NCBI GenBank assembly: GCA_902461025.1
Contig: CABPWC010000041.1
Span: 1-12,407 of the forward strand
Reading direction: 5' to 3'
From: an uncultured Streptococcus sp.
GTDB lineage: Bacteria > Bacillota > Bacilli > Lactobacillales > Streptococcaceae
DNA: 12,407 nt
This document shows, piece after piece, positions 1-5,379 of this stretch (position 1 is the stretch's first letter; each line of letters starts with the position of its first letter). Below the pieces are notes generated by a model that saw nothing but the letters and a program-made list of their open reading frames with translations, did not search any database and had not been told where the DNA came from. Position numbers and translations under genes: made by a program.

Positions 1-291
1 TCTGTATCCAAATAAGGGGTGGCGTTCGTCAAAATACTCTTTAGTCCCGTCTAGAATATTTGCTTCTGTATTCGTTAATTCAGAAAAACGATACCATACC
101 TCTTCATCTGAGTACAAGGAGCAAATAGTGTCTAGATAATCTCTTACAAATTGCTGACAACTTGGTAACAGTATGTTTTGATTAAGCTCTCTTAGCAAGT
201 ATTCCCCACGAATCAAGCCGACGTGGTGCAATAAATGGGGATAAACTTTTTCAATAATTTTTTCTCCACTAAGAGCTAGTTGATTTCTCAT
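1..291 (-). CDS. PEP-utilising enzyme TIM-barrel domain protein (3' end cut off)
   Basis: This is an open frame of 97 codons running off the left edge. It starts at an ATG at 291, with AAGG placed 6 bases upstream. The start lies inside the end of the Nudix gene (about 23-base overlap), so translation is probably coupled. The sequence aligns by eye with the C-terminal TIM barrel of PEP synthase, PPDK and enzyme I. VGLIRGEY at residues 24-31 matches the family's GxGLxRxEf strand, whose Arg contacts PEP phosphate. VWYRFSEL at 65-72 and HPLFGYR at 91-97 match the 'vxvRlsDfkxnEy...NPmlGfRG' block. The barrel begins within about 20 residues of the start codon, so the ATP-grasp and phosphohistidine swivel domains of PEP synthase are absent from this polypeptide. 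The substrate is unknown, and the catalytic Cys region lies outside the window. Confidence 0.8.
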   Translation of the reverse strand, partial: MRNQLALSGEKIIEKVYPHLLHHVGLIRGEYLLRELNQNILLPSCQQFVRDYLDTICSLYSDEEVWYRFSELTNTEANILDGTKEYFDERHPLFGYR

Positions 292-769
292 CTTTCACCT
301 TCCAATTACTATAGCTTGTCAGTTCTAATTCCGGAAATCCTAATAACTCTGCCTTCACCTTTAATACTAAGGGAGAGACATTGTCTGCAGTAATTTCTTC
401 CAAATTCAACCAAAGTGCATTTGCTGAATCATTGCTTCCATCAAGAAGCTCCTGAGGAAGGGATCTTTGAGAGCGTTCGAAATCAAGTACTACATCATAA
501 AAGGCCATGATATGATGTACTGCGAAGTCTTTCCCGTCTTCTTGAACTAGCACATCATAAATTCTAGGGTTTGAATAATGTCTAAGCGTATAGCCTGTCT
601 CTTCCAGAACTTCTCTCTGGAGAGTTTCTGTCAACCCCTCACCGATTTCCTGACTACCACCCGGTAGATCAAATCGATGCTGATAAGGTCCTCTCGTTTT
701 CTCAATACAGAGAAGTTTCCCGTCTTGAAAACAGACTCCATATACACCAAAGTGTTTTTTGATTTCCAT
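269..769 (-). CDS. Nudix hydrolase
   Basis: This 166-residue protein carries a complete Nudix box at residues 38-60: G38, five residues, E44, seven residues, R52-E53, then E56-E57, G59 and an aromatic Tyr60. The REVLEE core supplies the Mg2+-binding glutamates. PGG at 36-38 is the usual lead-in. Members hydrolyse nucleoside diphosphates linked to another moiety; the specificity of this one cannot be read from sequence. The protein is cytosolic, with no signal peptide or membrane segment. The ATG at 769 has a modest GAGTGGA ribosome site. Its 3' end overlaps the start of the PEP-utilising protein, which suggests co-expression. A BOX element lies directly upstream and may influence its transcript. 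The fold call is firm, the substrate unknown. Confidence 0.93.
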   Translation of the reverse strand: MEIKKHFGVYGVCFQDGKLLCIEKTRGPYQHRFDLPGGSQEIGEGLTETLQREVLEETGYTLRHYSNPRIYDVLVQEDGKDFAVHHIMAFYDVVLDFERSQRSLPQELLDGSNDSANALWLNLEEITADNVSPLVLKVKAELLGFPELELTSYSNWKVKDEKSTSS

Positions 770-784
770 ATTCCACTCTTTCTA

Positions 785-889
785 ATACTCAATGAAAATC
801 AAAGAGCAAACTAGGAAGCTAGCCGCAGGCTGTACTTGAGTACGGCAAGGCGAAGCTGACATGGTTTGAATTTGATTTTCGAAGAGTAT
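785..889 (-). repeat. BOX element, boxA-boxC type without boxB
   Basis: This 105-bp stretch has imperfect terminal inverted repeats: atactcaatgaaaatcaaa at 785-803 and its partner ending at 889 (16 of 19 positions match). It contains tacggcaaggcgaagctgac at 841-860, nearly the core used in the BOX-A1R typing primer. The half at 785-833 matches boxC as I remember it and the half toward 889 matches boxA. They are joined with no 45-bp boxB unit. BOX elements are known in S. pneumoniae and close relatives as dispersed, RNA-foldable repeats. This copy sits in the 3' region of the helical hypothetical gene and immediately before the Nudix gene. The strand given is the one reading boxA to boxC and is from memory. 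Confidence 0.88.
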
Positions 890-914
890 AAAAATCCAAG
901 ATTGCTAGCTCACC

Positions 915-1520
915 TTATCCCTTAAAAGGAAAGAGGCTATAGATTTCATGCTCCTTGATATACTTCTTTAGTATCTCCATATTCTCTTCGATTTTTGTCT
1001 GGATATCTGTCTCTTCACAAGTTGACTCAGTAATAAATAGGTGAATCTTCAATAAATCTGTCAGGTACAGCAGACGACGTTCCATTTCTGATTCAGGGCT
1101 TGGAGCCTGCTCGATTTTTGCAAGCTTTTGCTCCAGGCTATCACCATTCAAAAATCTCTGATGAACTCTCTTTCTTATTTTTTGAGTAGATTCCTCCCCT
1201 TGTTCTAATGGAGATAAAAGAAGTTTTTTATAGACCAATACCTGATTTTCTTTTTCTCTTTCCAGATAGGCCAATAAAACCAGAGAGCTGTCAACAAAGG
1301 TCCAGGTATTATAATTCCCTTCAAATGGAACTTGTATAATACTCTCTAATAATTTCTTAGCCATTTCCTCTTGATCATCCAGATAAAGTAAATAGGCCAG
1401 ACGATTCAGTGATTCGAGATAGCTAGCTTGGGTCTTCTTATTCTTTTTTAATATTTTATCTAAATAGAGATGTAGATCTGGATGATTTTCCTCTAGCTCA
1501 ACTACTTCTGGTAGCTTCAT
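915..1520 (-). CDS. Hypothetical helical protein, possibly DUF6707
   Basis: This is a 201-residue, charged, Leu- and Glu-rich protein that looks almost entirely alpha-helical. It has no signal peptide, no membrane segment and no cysteine cluster. Residues about 33-62 (YLESLNRLAYLLYLDDQEE and onward to KKLLESI) resemble one or two TPR-like helical hairpins. I think it belongs to DUF6707, a family seen in streptococci near SMI1/KNR4-type genes, but that is from memory. The ATG at 1520 has AAAGGAA six bases upstream, a good start. It is last in a run of small minus-strand genes that includes Imm51-like and SUKH proteins. It may therefore be an accessory or immunity protein by association; no biochemical role can be given. 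No obvious terminator follows before the BOX element. Confidence 0.72.
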   Translation of the reverse strand: MKLPEVVELEENHPDLHLYLDKILKKNKKTQASYLESLNRLAYLLYLDDQEEMAKKLLESIIQVPFEGNYNTWTFVDSSLVLLAYLEREKENQVLVYKKLLLSPLEQGEESTQKIRKRVHQRFLNGDSLEQKLAKIEQAPSPESEMERRLLYLTDLLKIHLFITESTCEETDIQTKIEENMEILKKYIKEHEIYSLFPFKG

Positions 1521-1570
1521 CTGAATTCCTTTCTATTCTCTTTCCAAAAATTTAAAACTATTTTAGTCAA

Positions 1571-1942
1571 CTAATCCAACTCTGCTCGACTGAACAAGTC
1601 TTTCATAGCTTCAATATCATCGCAAAATTCTTTAAATTCTAAAGCGAATTTAGCCAAGGTGTCCACCTTGGAAGAATAGGCGCAAAACATACTTCCTTCA
1701 GGATCAAAGTCGATAGTATCGCTTAATTCAGGCATTTTTTCCTCCAAAAATACCAAAGCCAAGGATGCCCAATCGTAGCCATTTCCTTCAAATCCCTCCT
1801 CTTCTCGAGTGTCAAACACTTCCTGTCTGTATTCTCCATCAGGGTAATAAATGAGCGACCCTCGAACATTTTGAGGATCCTCATCATATACAAGCAGGTT
1901 AAAAGGGGCAATTTTTTCATTTATGTTTTCGTAATCTATCAT
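1571..1942 (-). CDS. Imm51-family immunity-like protein
   Basis: This 123-residue acidic protein has no signal peptide or membrane segment. The middle and C-terminal blocks look like the immunity protein 51 family: GNGYDWASLALVFLEEKMP at about 53-71, then FDPEGSMFCAYSS and the final KDLFSRAELD. Imm51 proteins are found in polymorphic-toxin loci, where they are predicted to neutralise a cognate toxin. No toxin is visible here. The start ATG at 1942 has AAGGAG spaced about 7 bases away. It sits in a same-strand run with SUKH-type genes, separated by about 50 to 60 bases on each side, consistent with co-transcription. The family assignment is from recalled motifs. The function as an immunity protein is inferred from family and neighbours. 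Confidence 0.82.
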   Translation of the reverse strand: MIDYENINEKIAPFNLLVYDEDPQNVRGSLIYYPDGEYRQEVFDTREEEGFEGNGYDWASLALVFLEEKMPELSDTIDFDPEGSMFCAYSSKVDTLAKFALEFKEFCDDIEAMKDLFSRAELD

Positions 1943-2003
1943 TTCTTAACTCCTTGTTGTATTTGTTAATTATCAATGAAACTGCATAAATCTAGTATGC
2001 TTA

Positions 2004-2342
2004 CTAGCTTTCAAAGTTCATAAAGATATCGTGCTCATTATAATAATTTAAAGCATCAACCAAGTCTTGGTGACTTGCATTTGGTTTTTCCTCAAGTGCA
2101 ACCGAGAGAACATCAAACAACTGCTCTCCATAGTAGACTAGCTGGAGATCTTGCTCCGCTACATCAGCCGAGTAGACATCACGGTCTTCCACGGCATCCG
2201 GATAATCTGATACCCAATAGAGCCTTTCTAGTGCCAGTTCTCCATCCTCCTTACCATAGAGGCAAAAATCATCTGAAGAAGACTCGTCCACGCGCATCTG
2301 CTCAATTATCTGCTCTAGTGAAAGTTCTTGGTATTTCCGCAT
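2004..2342 (-). CDS. Small acidic protein, possibly DUF7716
   Basis: This 112-residue, strongly acidic cytosolic protein has no signal peptide. It reads as an N-terminal helix (QELSLEQIIEQM), a beta-rich centre containing FCLYG and LALERLYWVSDYPD, and a C-terminal block ALEEKPNASHQDLVDALNYY at about 82-101. The pattern fits a small family I recall as DUF7716, found with SMI1/KNR4 immunity proteins; I hold this loosely. The ATG at 2342 has a strong AAGGAG at 5-base spacing. It follows the SUKH gene by 18 bases, so the two are almost certainly co-transcribed. The small size, acidity and neighbours suggest an immunity-type role, but nothing in the sequence shows a target. Confidence 0.75.
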   Translation of the reverse strand: MRKYQELSLEQIIEQMRVDESSSDDFCLYGKEDGELALERLYWVSDYPDAVEDRDVYSADVAEQDLQLVYYGEQLFDVLSVALEEKPNASHQDLVDALNYYNEHDIFMNFES

Positions 2343-2360
2343 CCCATCTCCTTTTTCGTC

Positions 2361-2780
2361 TCACTCTTCAACAAAGGAATCCAAAAAATCCTCAAAAGAT
2401 GGCCATTGACCATACAACTCAGCTTTTTCTTCTAAAACATAGAAGTAAACCTTGCCATAATCCTCTGCCCTTAGCGAAAGAGCATAGTGACCCGATCCAG
2501 GATCATAAGCAAAATGGAGAAGATCTGTGCCCTTAAATCCCGCGGGCACAGCATCATCGTCAAACCATTTCATAGACTTCCTCATCTCATCAAGTGAATC
2601 AAAGGAATTAAAAGGAAAGAGATGATGTTCATCGTGGACACCCCTTACTTGGGGCTGGCCACCGTTGTGCTTGAGATAAAAGTCCAACATAGTTTTTGGC
2701 AATTTCTTTCCAAGAATCTCCTCAAATTGTAAAAGGTCTTCTTTTGAAATCGGTGAATCTTCATCAAGCATCCTAAACAT
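2361..2780 (-). CDS. SMI1/KNR4 (SUKH) family protein
   Basis: This 139-residue protein has SUKH hallmarks. ISKEDLLQFEEILGKKLP at residues 11-28 leads into the helix TMLDFYLKHNGG (30-41). A beta core follows: LLHFAYDPGSGHYALSL at 87-103 and GKVYFYV at 109-115. The terminal helix is SFEDFLDSF (128-136). SUKH proteins are immunity proteins for contact-dependent and polymorphic toxins in bacteria. I chose the ATG at 2780 because GAAGGGAG lies five bases before it. The open frame extends 19 codons further upstream, but that would overlap the preceding gene and has no better ribosome site. It comes 19 bases after another SUKH-type gene, so the two read as a tandem pair of divergent members. There is no secretion signal. 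Confidence 0.9.
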   Translation of the reverse strand: MFRMLDEDSPISKEDLLQFEEILGKKLPKTMLDFYLKHNGGQPQVRGVHDEHHLFPFNSFDSLDEMRKSMKWFDDDAVPAGFKGTDLLHFAYDPGSGHYALSLRAEDYGKVYFYVLEEKAELYGQWPSFEDFLDSFVEE

Positions 2781-2799
2781 GATTACTCCCTTCAGTTTT

Positions 2800-3135
2800 C
2801 TACAATTTTTCTTCCAATACCTTATCAATAAAGTCATAGACGTTTGCAGCTACTTTTTGCATTTCCAAGGAACCTAAAACTCCTAAGTCATTTTCATAAA
2901 TGCAATCATCAGAATTTTTCTTAATAAAGTAAGCCAAGTCTCCTTCCTGTCCAATCATAAAGTAATCTGGCTCTACTTCCTCAATCTGATAAGTCTCATT
3001 ACGCTCTTGAAGATCCTCCCTGGCATACAAACAGATACCAGTATCTCCAATTTCATAAGGGTCAATCTCTTTACACTCCGTTAAAAACTGATAGTAGAGA
3101 TTGGGTAAGACGAATCCAAACTCATCTCTTTTCAT
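2800..3135 (-). CDS. Small SMI1/KNR4 (SUKH)-type protein
   Basis: This 111-residue acidic protein is a shorter SUKH-type sequence. FVLPNLYYQFLTECKEID at about 8-25 corresponds to the 'lP.dyl.FL...nG' opening, though the usual Asn-Gly is lost. GICLYAREDLQERNETY at 33-49 and YFMIGQEGDLAYFIKK at 58-73 match the strand and turn blocks of small SMI1/KNR4 proteins. The ending NVYDFIDKVLEE is the usual last helix. The ATG at 3135 has a strong GGAGGTGA at ideal spacing. It starts only 36 bases after the SDR stop codon with no terminator between, so it probably belongs to the same transcript. An immunity-type role is an inference from family and tandem position. Confidence 0.83.
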   Translation of the reverse strand: MKRDEFGFVLPNLYYQFLTECKEIDPYEIGDTGICLYAREDLQERNETYQIEEVEPDYFMIGQEGDLAYFIKKNSDDCIYENDLGVLGSLEMQKVAANVYDFIDKVLEEKL

Positions 3136-3171
3136 AGTTCACCTCCACATATTCATTGAGTATCAACTATA

Positions 3172-3870
3172 TTACTTCAAAGACCAACCACCATCAATAG
3201 TCAGAATCTGTCCCTGCATAGCACTCGCTTTCCCACTTGCTAGGAAGAGGCTAACTTCAGCTATTTCACTTGGCTCAATCCAGCGTTTGATAGGTGTTTC
3301 ACTTGCTACCCAGTCTGCCAGACCACCTGGTTCAAAGTCGGCAGCGGTCATACCTGTCTTAACTGCACCAGGAGCAATGCCAAAAACCTGAAGCCCAGCT
3401 TCAGCATAGTCTAAAGCTAATTGCTTGGTAAATCCTGCTAAGGCATGTTTAGAAGAGGTATAGGCGTGCCCACCTCCGCCTGCTAGACTTGAAGCAATGG
3501 AACACATATTGATGATGATCCCTCGCTTCTTCTCCAACATTTTAGTCAGATAATGCCGTGTCAGCTCTACCGGAGTCACATAGTTGATCTCAAAGATTTC
3601 CTGAATCTCCTGAGCGCTTTGCTCAAGAAGCGGTTTGTAATCATCCAATACTCCCGCTGTATTGCACAAGACATCTACCTCAGGACACCAGTCAAAAATT
3701 GGTTCCAAGTCAAACGTTAAATCACGTTGTAAAAAGTAAAAGTCACCCTGTAAATCAGGATTTTCACCCTGATCCACTCCAAAAACCTGATAACCTTTTT
3801 CTAAAAAGAGTCGAGCTTGAGCCAGACCAATTCCTGAGCTAACTCCTGTCACCAAAACTCGTCTAGTCAT
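3172..3870 (-). CDS. SDR-family NAD(P)-dependent oxidoreductase
   Basis: This 232-residue classical short-chain dehydrogenase/reductase has every expected motif. The nucleotide-binding TGVSSGIG is at residues 8-15 and NTAG at 70-73. The structural Asn is N96. The catalytic Ser is S124, with Tyr and Lys in YTSSK (Y137, K141). PG is at 167-168 and DGG lies near the C-terminus. It resembles 3-oxoacyl-ACP reductase (FabG-like) proteins, but the real fabG of streptococci lies in the fab cluster, so fatty-acid synthesis is unlikely. Substrate unknown. Asp33 after strand 2 hints at NAD(H) preference, an inference. The ATG at 3870 lies within the end of the DUF2829 gene (8-base overlap), with GGGTGGAAG as ribosome site inside that gene, so the two are translationally coupled. 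Confidence 0.93.
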   Translation of the reverse strand: MTRRVLVTGVSSGIGLAQARLFLEKGYQVFGVDQGENPDLQGDFYFLQRDLTFDLEPIFDWCPEVDVLCNTAGVLDDYKPLLEQSAQEIQEIFEINYVTPVELTRHYLTKMLEKKRGIIINMCSIASSLAGGGGHAYTSSKHALAGFTKQLALDYAEAGLQVFGIAPGAVKTGMTAADFEPGGLADWVASETPIKRWIEPSEIAEVSLFLASGKASAMQGQILTIDGGWSLK

Positions 3871-4099
3871 GTACTTCCACCCAGTCTGTCGCTAGAACAT
3901 CACAGGGAGTTGGACTCCACATGGAAAAGCCTTCGCCTTCACCAGACACGTTAATGAGGAAATAAGGTGTCACTTCCAGAGCCACTCCATTTTGCTCGAT
4001 GGTATCAAAAAGCTGCACATAGTTTTCTGCTCCACCCCATCCAGTACGTACATATTTCTTTTTTGACTTTAGTCCAGGCAGGATTTCTTCGAATGTCAT
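3863..4099 (-). CDS. DUF2829 domain protein (Tad2-like family)
   Basis: This 78-residue single-domain protein matches DUF2829. It opens with an MTFEEILPGLKSKKKYVRTGW stretch carrying the conserved R18/G20/W21. It then has PYFLIN at 45-50 and the family signature WSPT (61-64), D67, LA and DW (72-73). DUF2829 includes the phage protein Tad2, which sequesters the cyclic ADP-ribose signal of Thoeris defence. Chromosomal members also exist and their role is unclear. There is no prophage gene nearby; the gene is translationally coupled to an SDR oxidoreductase. The ATG at 4099 has AAAGGAG at 6-base spacing and a promoter at 4135-4143. Family call firm, function open: a nucleotide-ligand-binding protein is plausible, an anti-defence role is not shown. 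Confidence 0.88.
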   Translation of the reverse strand: MTFEEILPGLKSKKKYVRTGWGGAENYVQLFDTIEQNGVALEVTPYFLINVSGEGEGFSMWSPTPCDVLATDWVEVHD

Positions 4100-4134
4100 G
4101 TTTTTCTCCTTTGTTATCTATAAATCTTAATTTC

Positions 4135-4143
4135 ATTATAACA
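4135..4143 (-). promoter_or_regulatory. Extended -10 promoter for the DUF2829-SDR transcript
   Basis: Read on the minus strand, TGTTATAAT is an extended -10 (TGn plus a perfect TATAAT). No good -35 is seen; CCGTTG sits 16 bases upstream but is weak. The expected start of transcription gives a leader of about 30 bases before the ATG at 4099. The T-tract of the upstream terminator runs right up to this -10. Confidence 0.65.
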
Positions 4144-4168
4144 AAAAACCGTTTTTCAACGGCTTTTT
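4143..4168 (-). terminator. Rho-independent terminator after the aldo/keto reductase gene
   Basis: CCGTT (4149-4153) and AACGG (4158-4162) form a short stem with a tetraloop. It is flanked by A6 on the left and T5 on the right, so it can work in either direction. On the minus strand it follows the aldo/keto reductase stop at 4198 by about 30 bases and ends in a T6 run. The stem is only 5 bp of G-C/A-T core, so it may leak. Confidence 0.72.
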
Positions 4169-4197
4169 GACTGTGATTTCTTAAAATGCATTTTTTT

Positions 4198-5124
4198 CTA
4201 TGGCAAATCATTCCCTGCTGCTAGGTAAATCTCATACCATTCTTTTCGAGTCAGGTTGACATTACTTGCTTGGCTTGCTTCTATCAAATGTTTAGGGTTA
4301 GTTGTTCCTACTACTGCCTGCATCTTAGCTGGATAGCGTAACACCCAAGCGATAGCAATAGCTGATGGGCTCACAGCGTATTTTAAGGCTAGTCGATTTA
4401 GGACTTGGTTTAGTTGTTGAAACTTCTCATTGCCGACAAAATTCCCTTTGAAATATCCGAACTGCAAGACTGACCAGGCCTGAATAACCATGTCATTTAA
4501 TTTGCAGTATTCAAAGACGCTACCATCACGCAAAGCTGCCTTGTCACCTTCCATATTGACATGGAAACCTGATTCAAATCCTGGCGTGAAAGCTGCGCTT
4601 AGTTGTAATTGATTGATAGATAAAGGTTGTTTGACCTCTTTCTTCAGTAATTCCATCATCATAGGATTTTGATTGGACACACCGAAGTCTCGAACTTTAC
4701 CTGATTTGTGCAGAATTTCAAAGGCTTGAGCCACTTGATCAGCTTCCATCAAAGCATCTGGACGATGGAGAAGCAAGCTATCTAGGTAATCAACCTGCAA
4801 TCGTTGTAGAATTCCGTCTACTGATTCTAAAATATAATCTTTTGAAAAATCAAAATAGGTAAATTCTTCTATGCGAATGCCACACTTGGACTGGATCCAC
4901 ATCTTTTCTCGCAGGTCAGGACGATGCTTTAACACTTGTCCCAGTAATTCTTCGCAACGACCTCCACCATAGATATCTGCCAAGTCAAAGGCATTGATTC
5001 CTACAGATAGGGCTGTTTCAACCAACTCCTCAACCTCTTTAACCGACTTGTCACTGATTCGCATCATGCCTAGAATGATTTCGGACAATTCTCTTTTCTC
5101 TTGACCAAATTGAATGTATTTCAT
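4198..5124 (-). CDS. Aldo/keto reductase (COG4989/YdhF type)
   Basis: This 308-residue cytosolic NADPH-dependent oxidoreductase of the aldo/keto reductase superfamily has a TIM-barrel fold. The catalytic tetrad is visible: D47 and Y52 in FDLADIYGGG, K80 in QSKCG, and H120 in LLLHRPD. The later block GVSNQNPMMMELL and the C-terminal AWVLRYP...VVGTTNPKHL are the usual coenzyme-binding region. The overall pattern resembles E. coli YdhF and oxidoreductases of that group. The physiological substrate is unknown. The ATG at 5124 has GGAGGAAG upstream, and a TTGATA/TATAAT promoter lies 24 to 52 bases before it. A terminator at 4143-4168 ends the transcript, so it appears monocistronic. Confidence 0.94.
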   Translation of the reverse strand: MKYIQFGQEKRELSEIILGMMRISDKSVKEVEELVETALSVGINAFDLADIYGGGRCEELLGQVLKHRPDLREKMWIQSKCGIRIEEFTYFDFSKDYILESVDGILQRLQVDYLDSLLLHRPDALMEADQVAQAFEILHKSGKVRDFGVSNQNPMMMELLKKEVKQPLSINQLQLSAAFTPGFESGFHVNMEGDKAALRDGSVFEYCKLNDMVIQAWSVLQFGYFKGNFVGNEKFQQLNQVLNRLALKYAVSPSAIAIAWVLRYPAKMQAVVGTTNPKHLIEASQASNVNLTRKEWYEIYLAAGNDLP

Positions 5125-5147
5125 GGCAACTTCCTCCGTTTTTCTTC

Positions 5148-5176
5148 ATTATAGAGCAGATTGCCACTTTTATCAA
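5148..5176 (-). promoter_or_regulatory. Sigma-A promoter for the aldo/keto reductase gene
   Basis: On the minus strand there is TTGATA (5171-5176), a spacer of exactly 17 bases and a perfect TATAAT (5148-5153). The predicted start is near 5141, giving a leader of under 20 bases that contains GGAGGAAG. This is the best-matched promoter on the minus strand of the window. Confidence 0.85.
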
Positions 5177-5200
5177 CTGATACCTTATAAAAGAAAGAGA

Positions 5201-5371
5201 GTGGGACAGAAATCGGTCATTCGTTAGAATTCGATTTCCTCGTCCCACCTCCGCACAGTTGAGTAGGGCTGTAAAAGCTGATGAAATCAGCATAGTAGAG
5301 CCCACTCAACCACTGCGTCTTACTCGACAATCCAAAGACAATTGAGAGGCTAGGACTTTTGTCCCAGCCTC
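5201..5371. repeat. Structured intergenic repeat of three hairpins (possibly SPRITE)
   Basis: Three stem-loops sit end to end. Hairpin 1 (5201-5248) pairs GTGGGAC and GAAATCG with CGATTTC and GTCCCAC, with an inner ATTC/GAAT stem. Hairpin 2 (5258-5310) pairs GTTGAGT, GGGCT and GCTGAT with ATCAGC, AGCCC and ACTCAAC. Hairpin 3 (5345-5372) pairs AGAGGCT and GGAC with GTCC and AGCCTCT. Both outer ends carry TGGGACA-like sequence in inverted orientation. I recognise this as a dispersed repeat common between genes of mitis-group streptococci. It may be the SPRITE class, but I am not certain of the name. It fills the gap between metG and the aldo/keto reductase gene. Confidence 0.72.
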
Positions 5372-5372
5372 T
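5345..5372 (-). terminator. Terminator-like hairpin just after metG
   Basis: In minus-strand RNA, AGAGGCUGGGAC and GUCCUAGCCUCU pair over 12 positions with one G-U wobble and an AAAA loop. It starts 8 bases after the metG stop. The wobble pairs only in minus-strand RNA (A-C mismatch on the plus strand). The downstream T-tract is poor. A stronger T-rich tail follows hairpin 1 of the same repeat, near 5187-5200, which may be the real stop point. Confidence 0.6.
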
Positions 5373-5379
5373 TTAAATC

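Noticed and set aside
2075..2536. Open frame of 153 codons on the plus strand
   Set aside because: It lies opposite three well-supported minus-strand genes with good ribosome sites, has no ribosome site of its own and its product is low-complexity His/Pro-rich.
3152..3163. ttcattgagtat, identical to the outer end of the BOX element
   Set aside because: Only 12 bases match, with no second terminus or boxA/boxC core nearby. It may be a remnant or chance.
5051..5305. Open frame of 84 codons on the minus strand through the repeat and promoter
   Set aside because: It covers the aldo/keto reductase promoter and the hairpin repeat and overlaps the real gene in another frame; no ribosome site.
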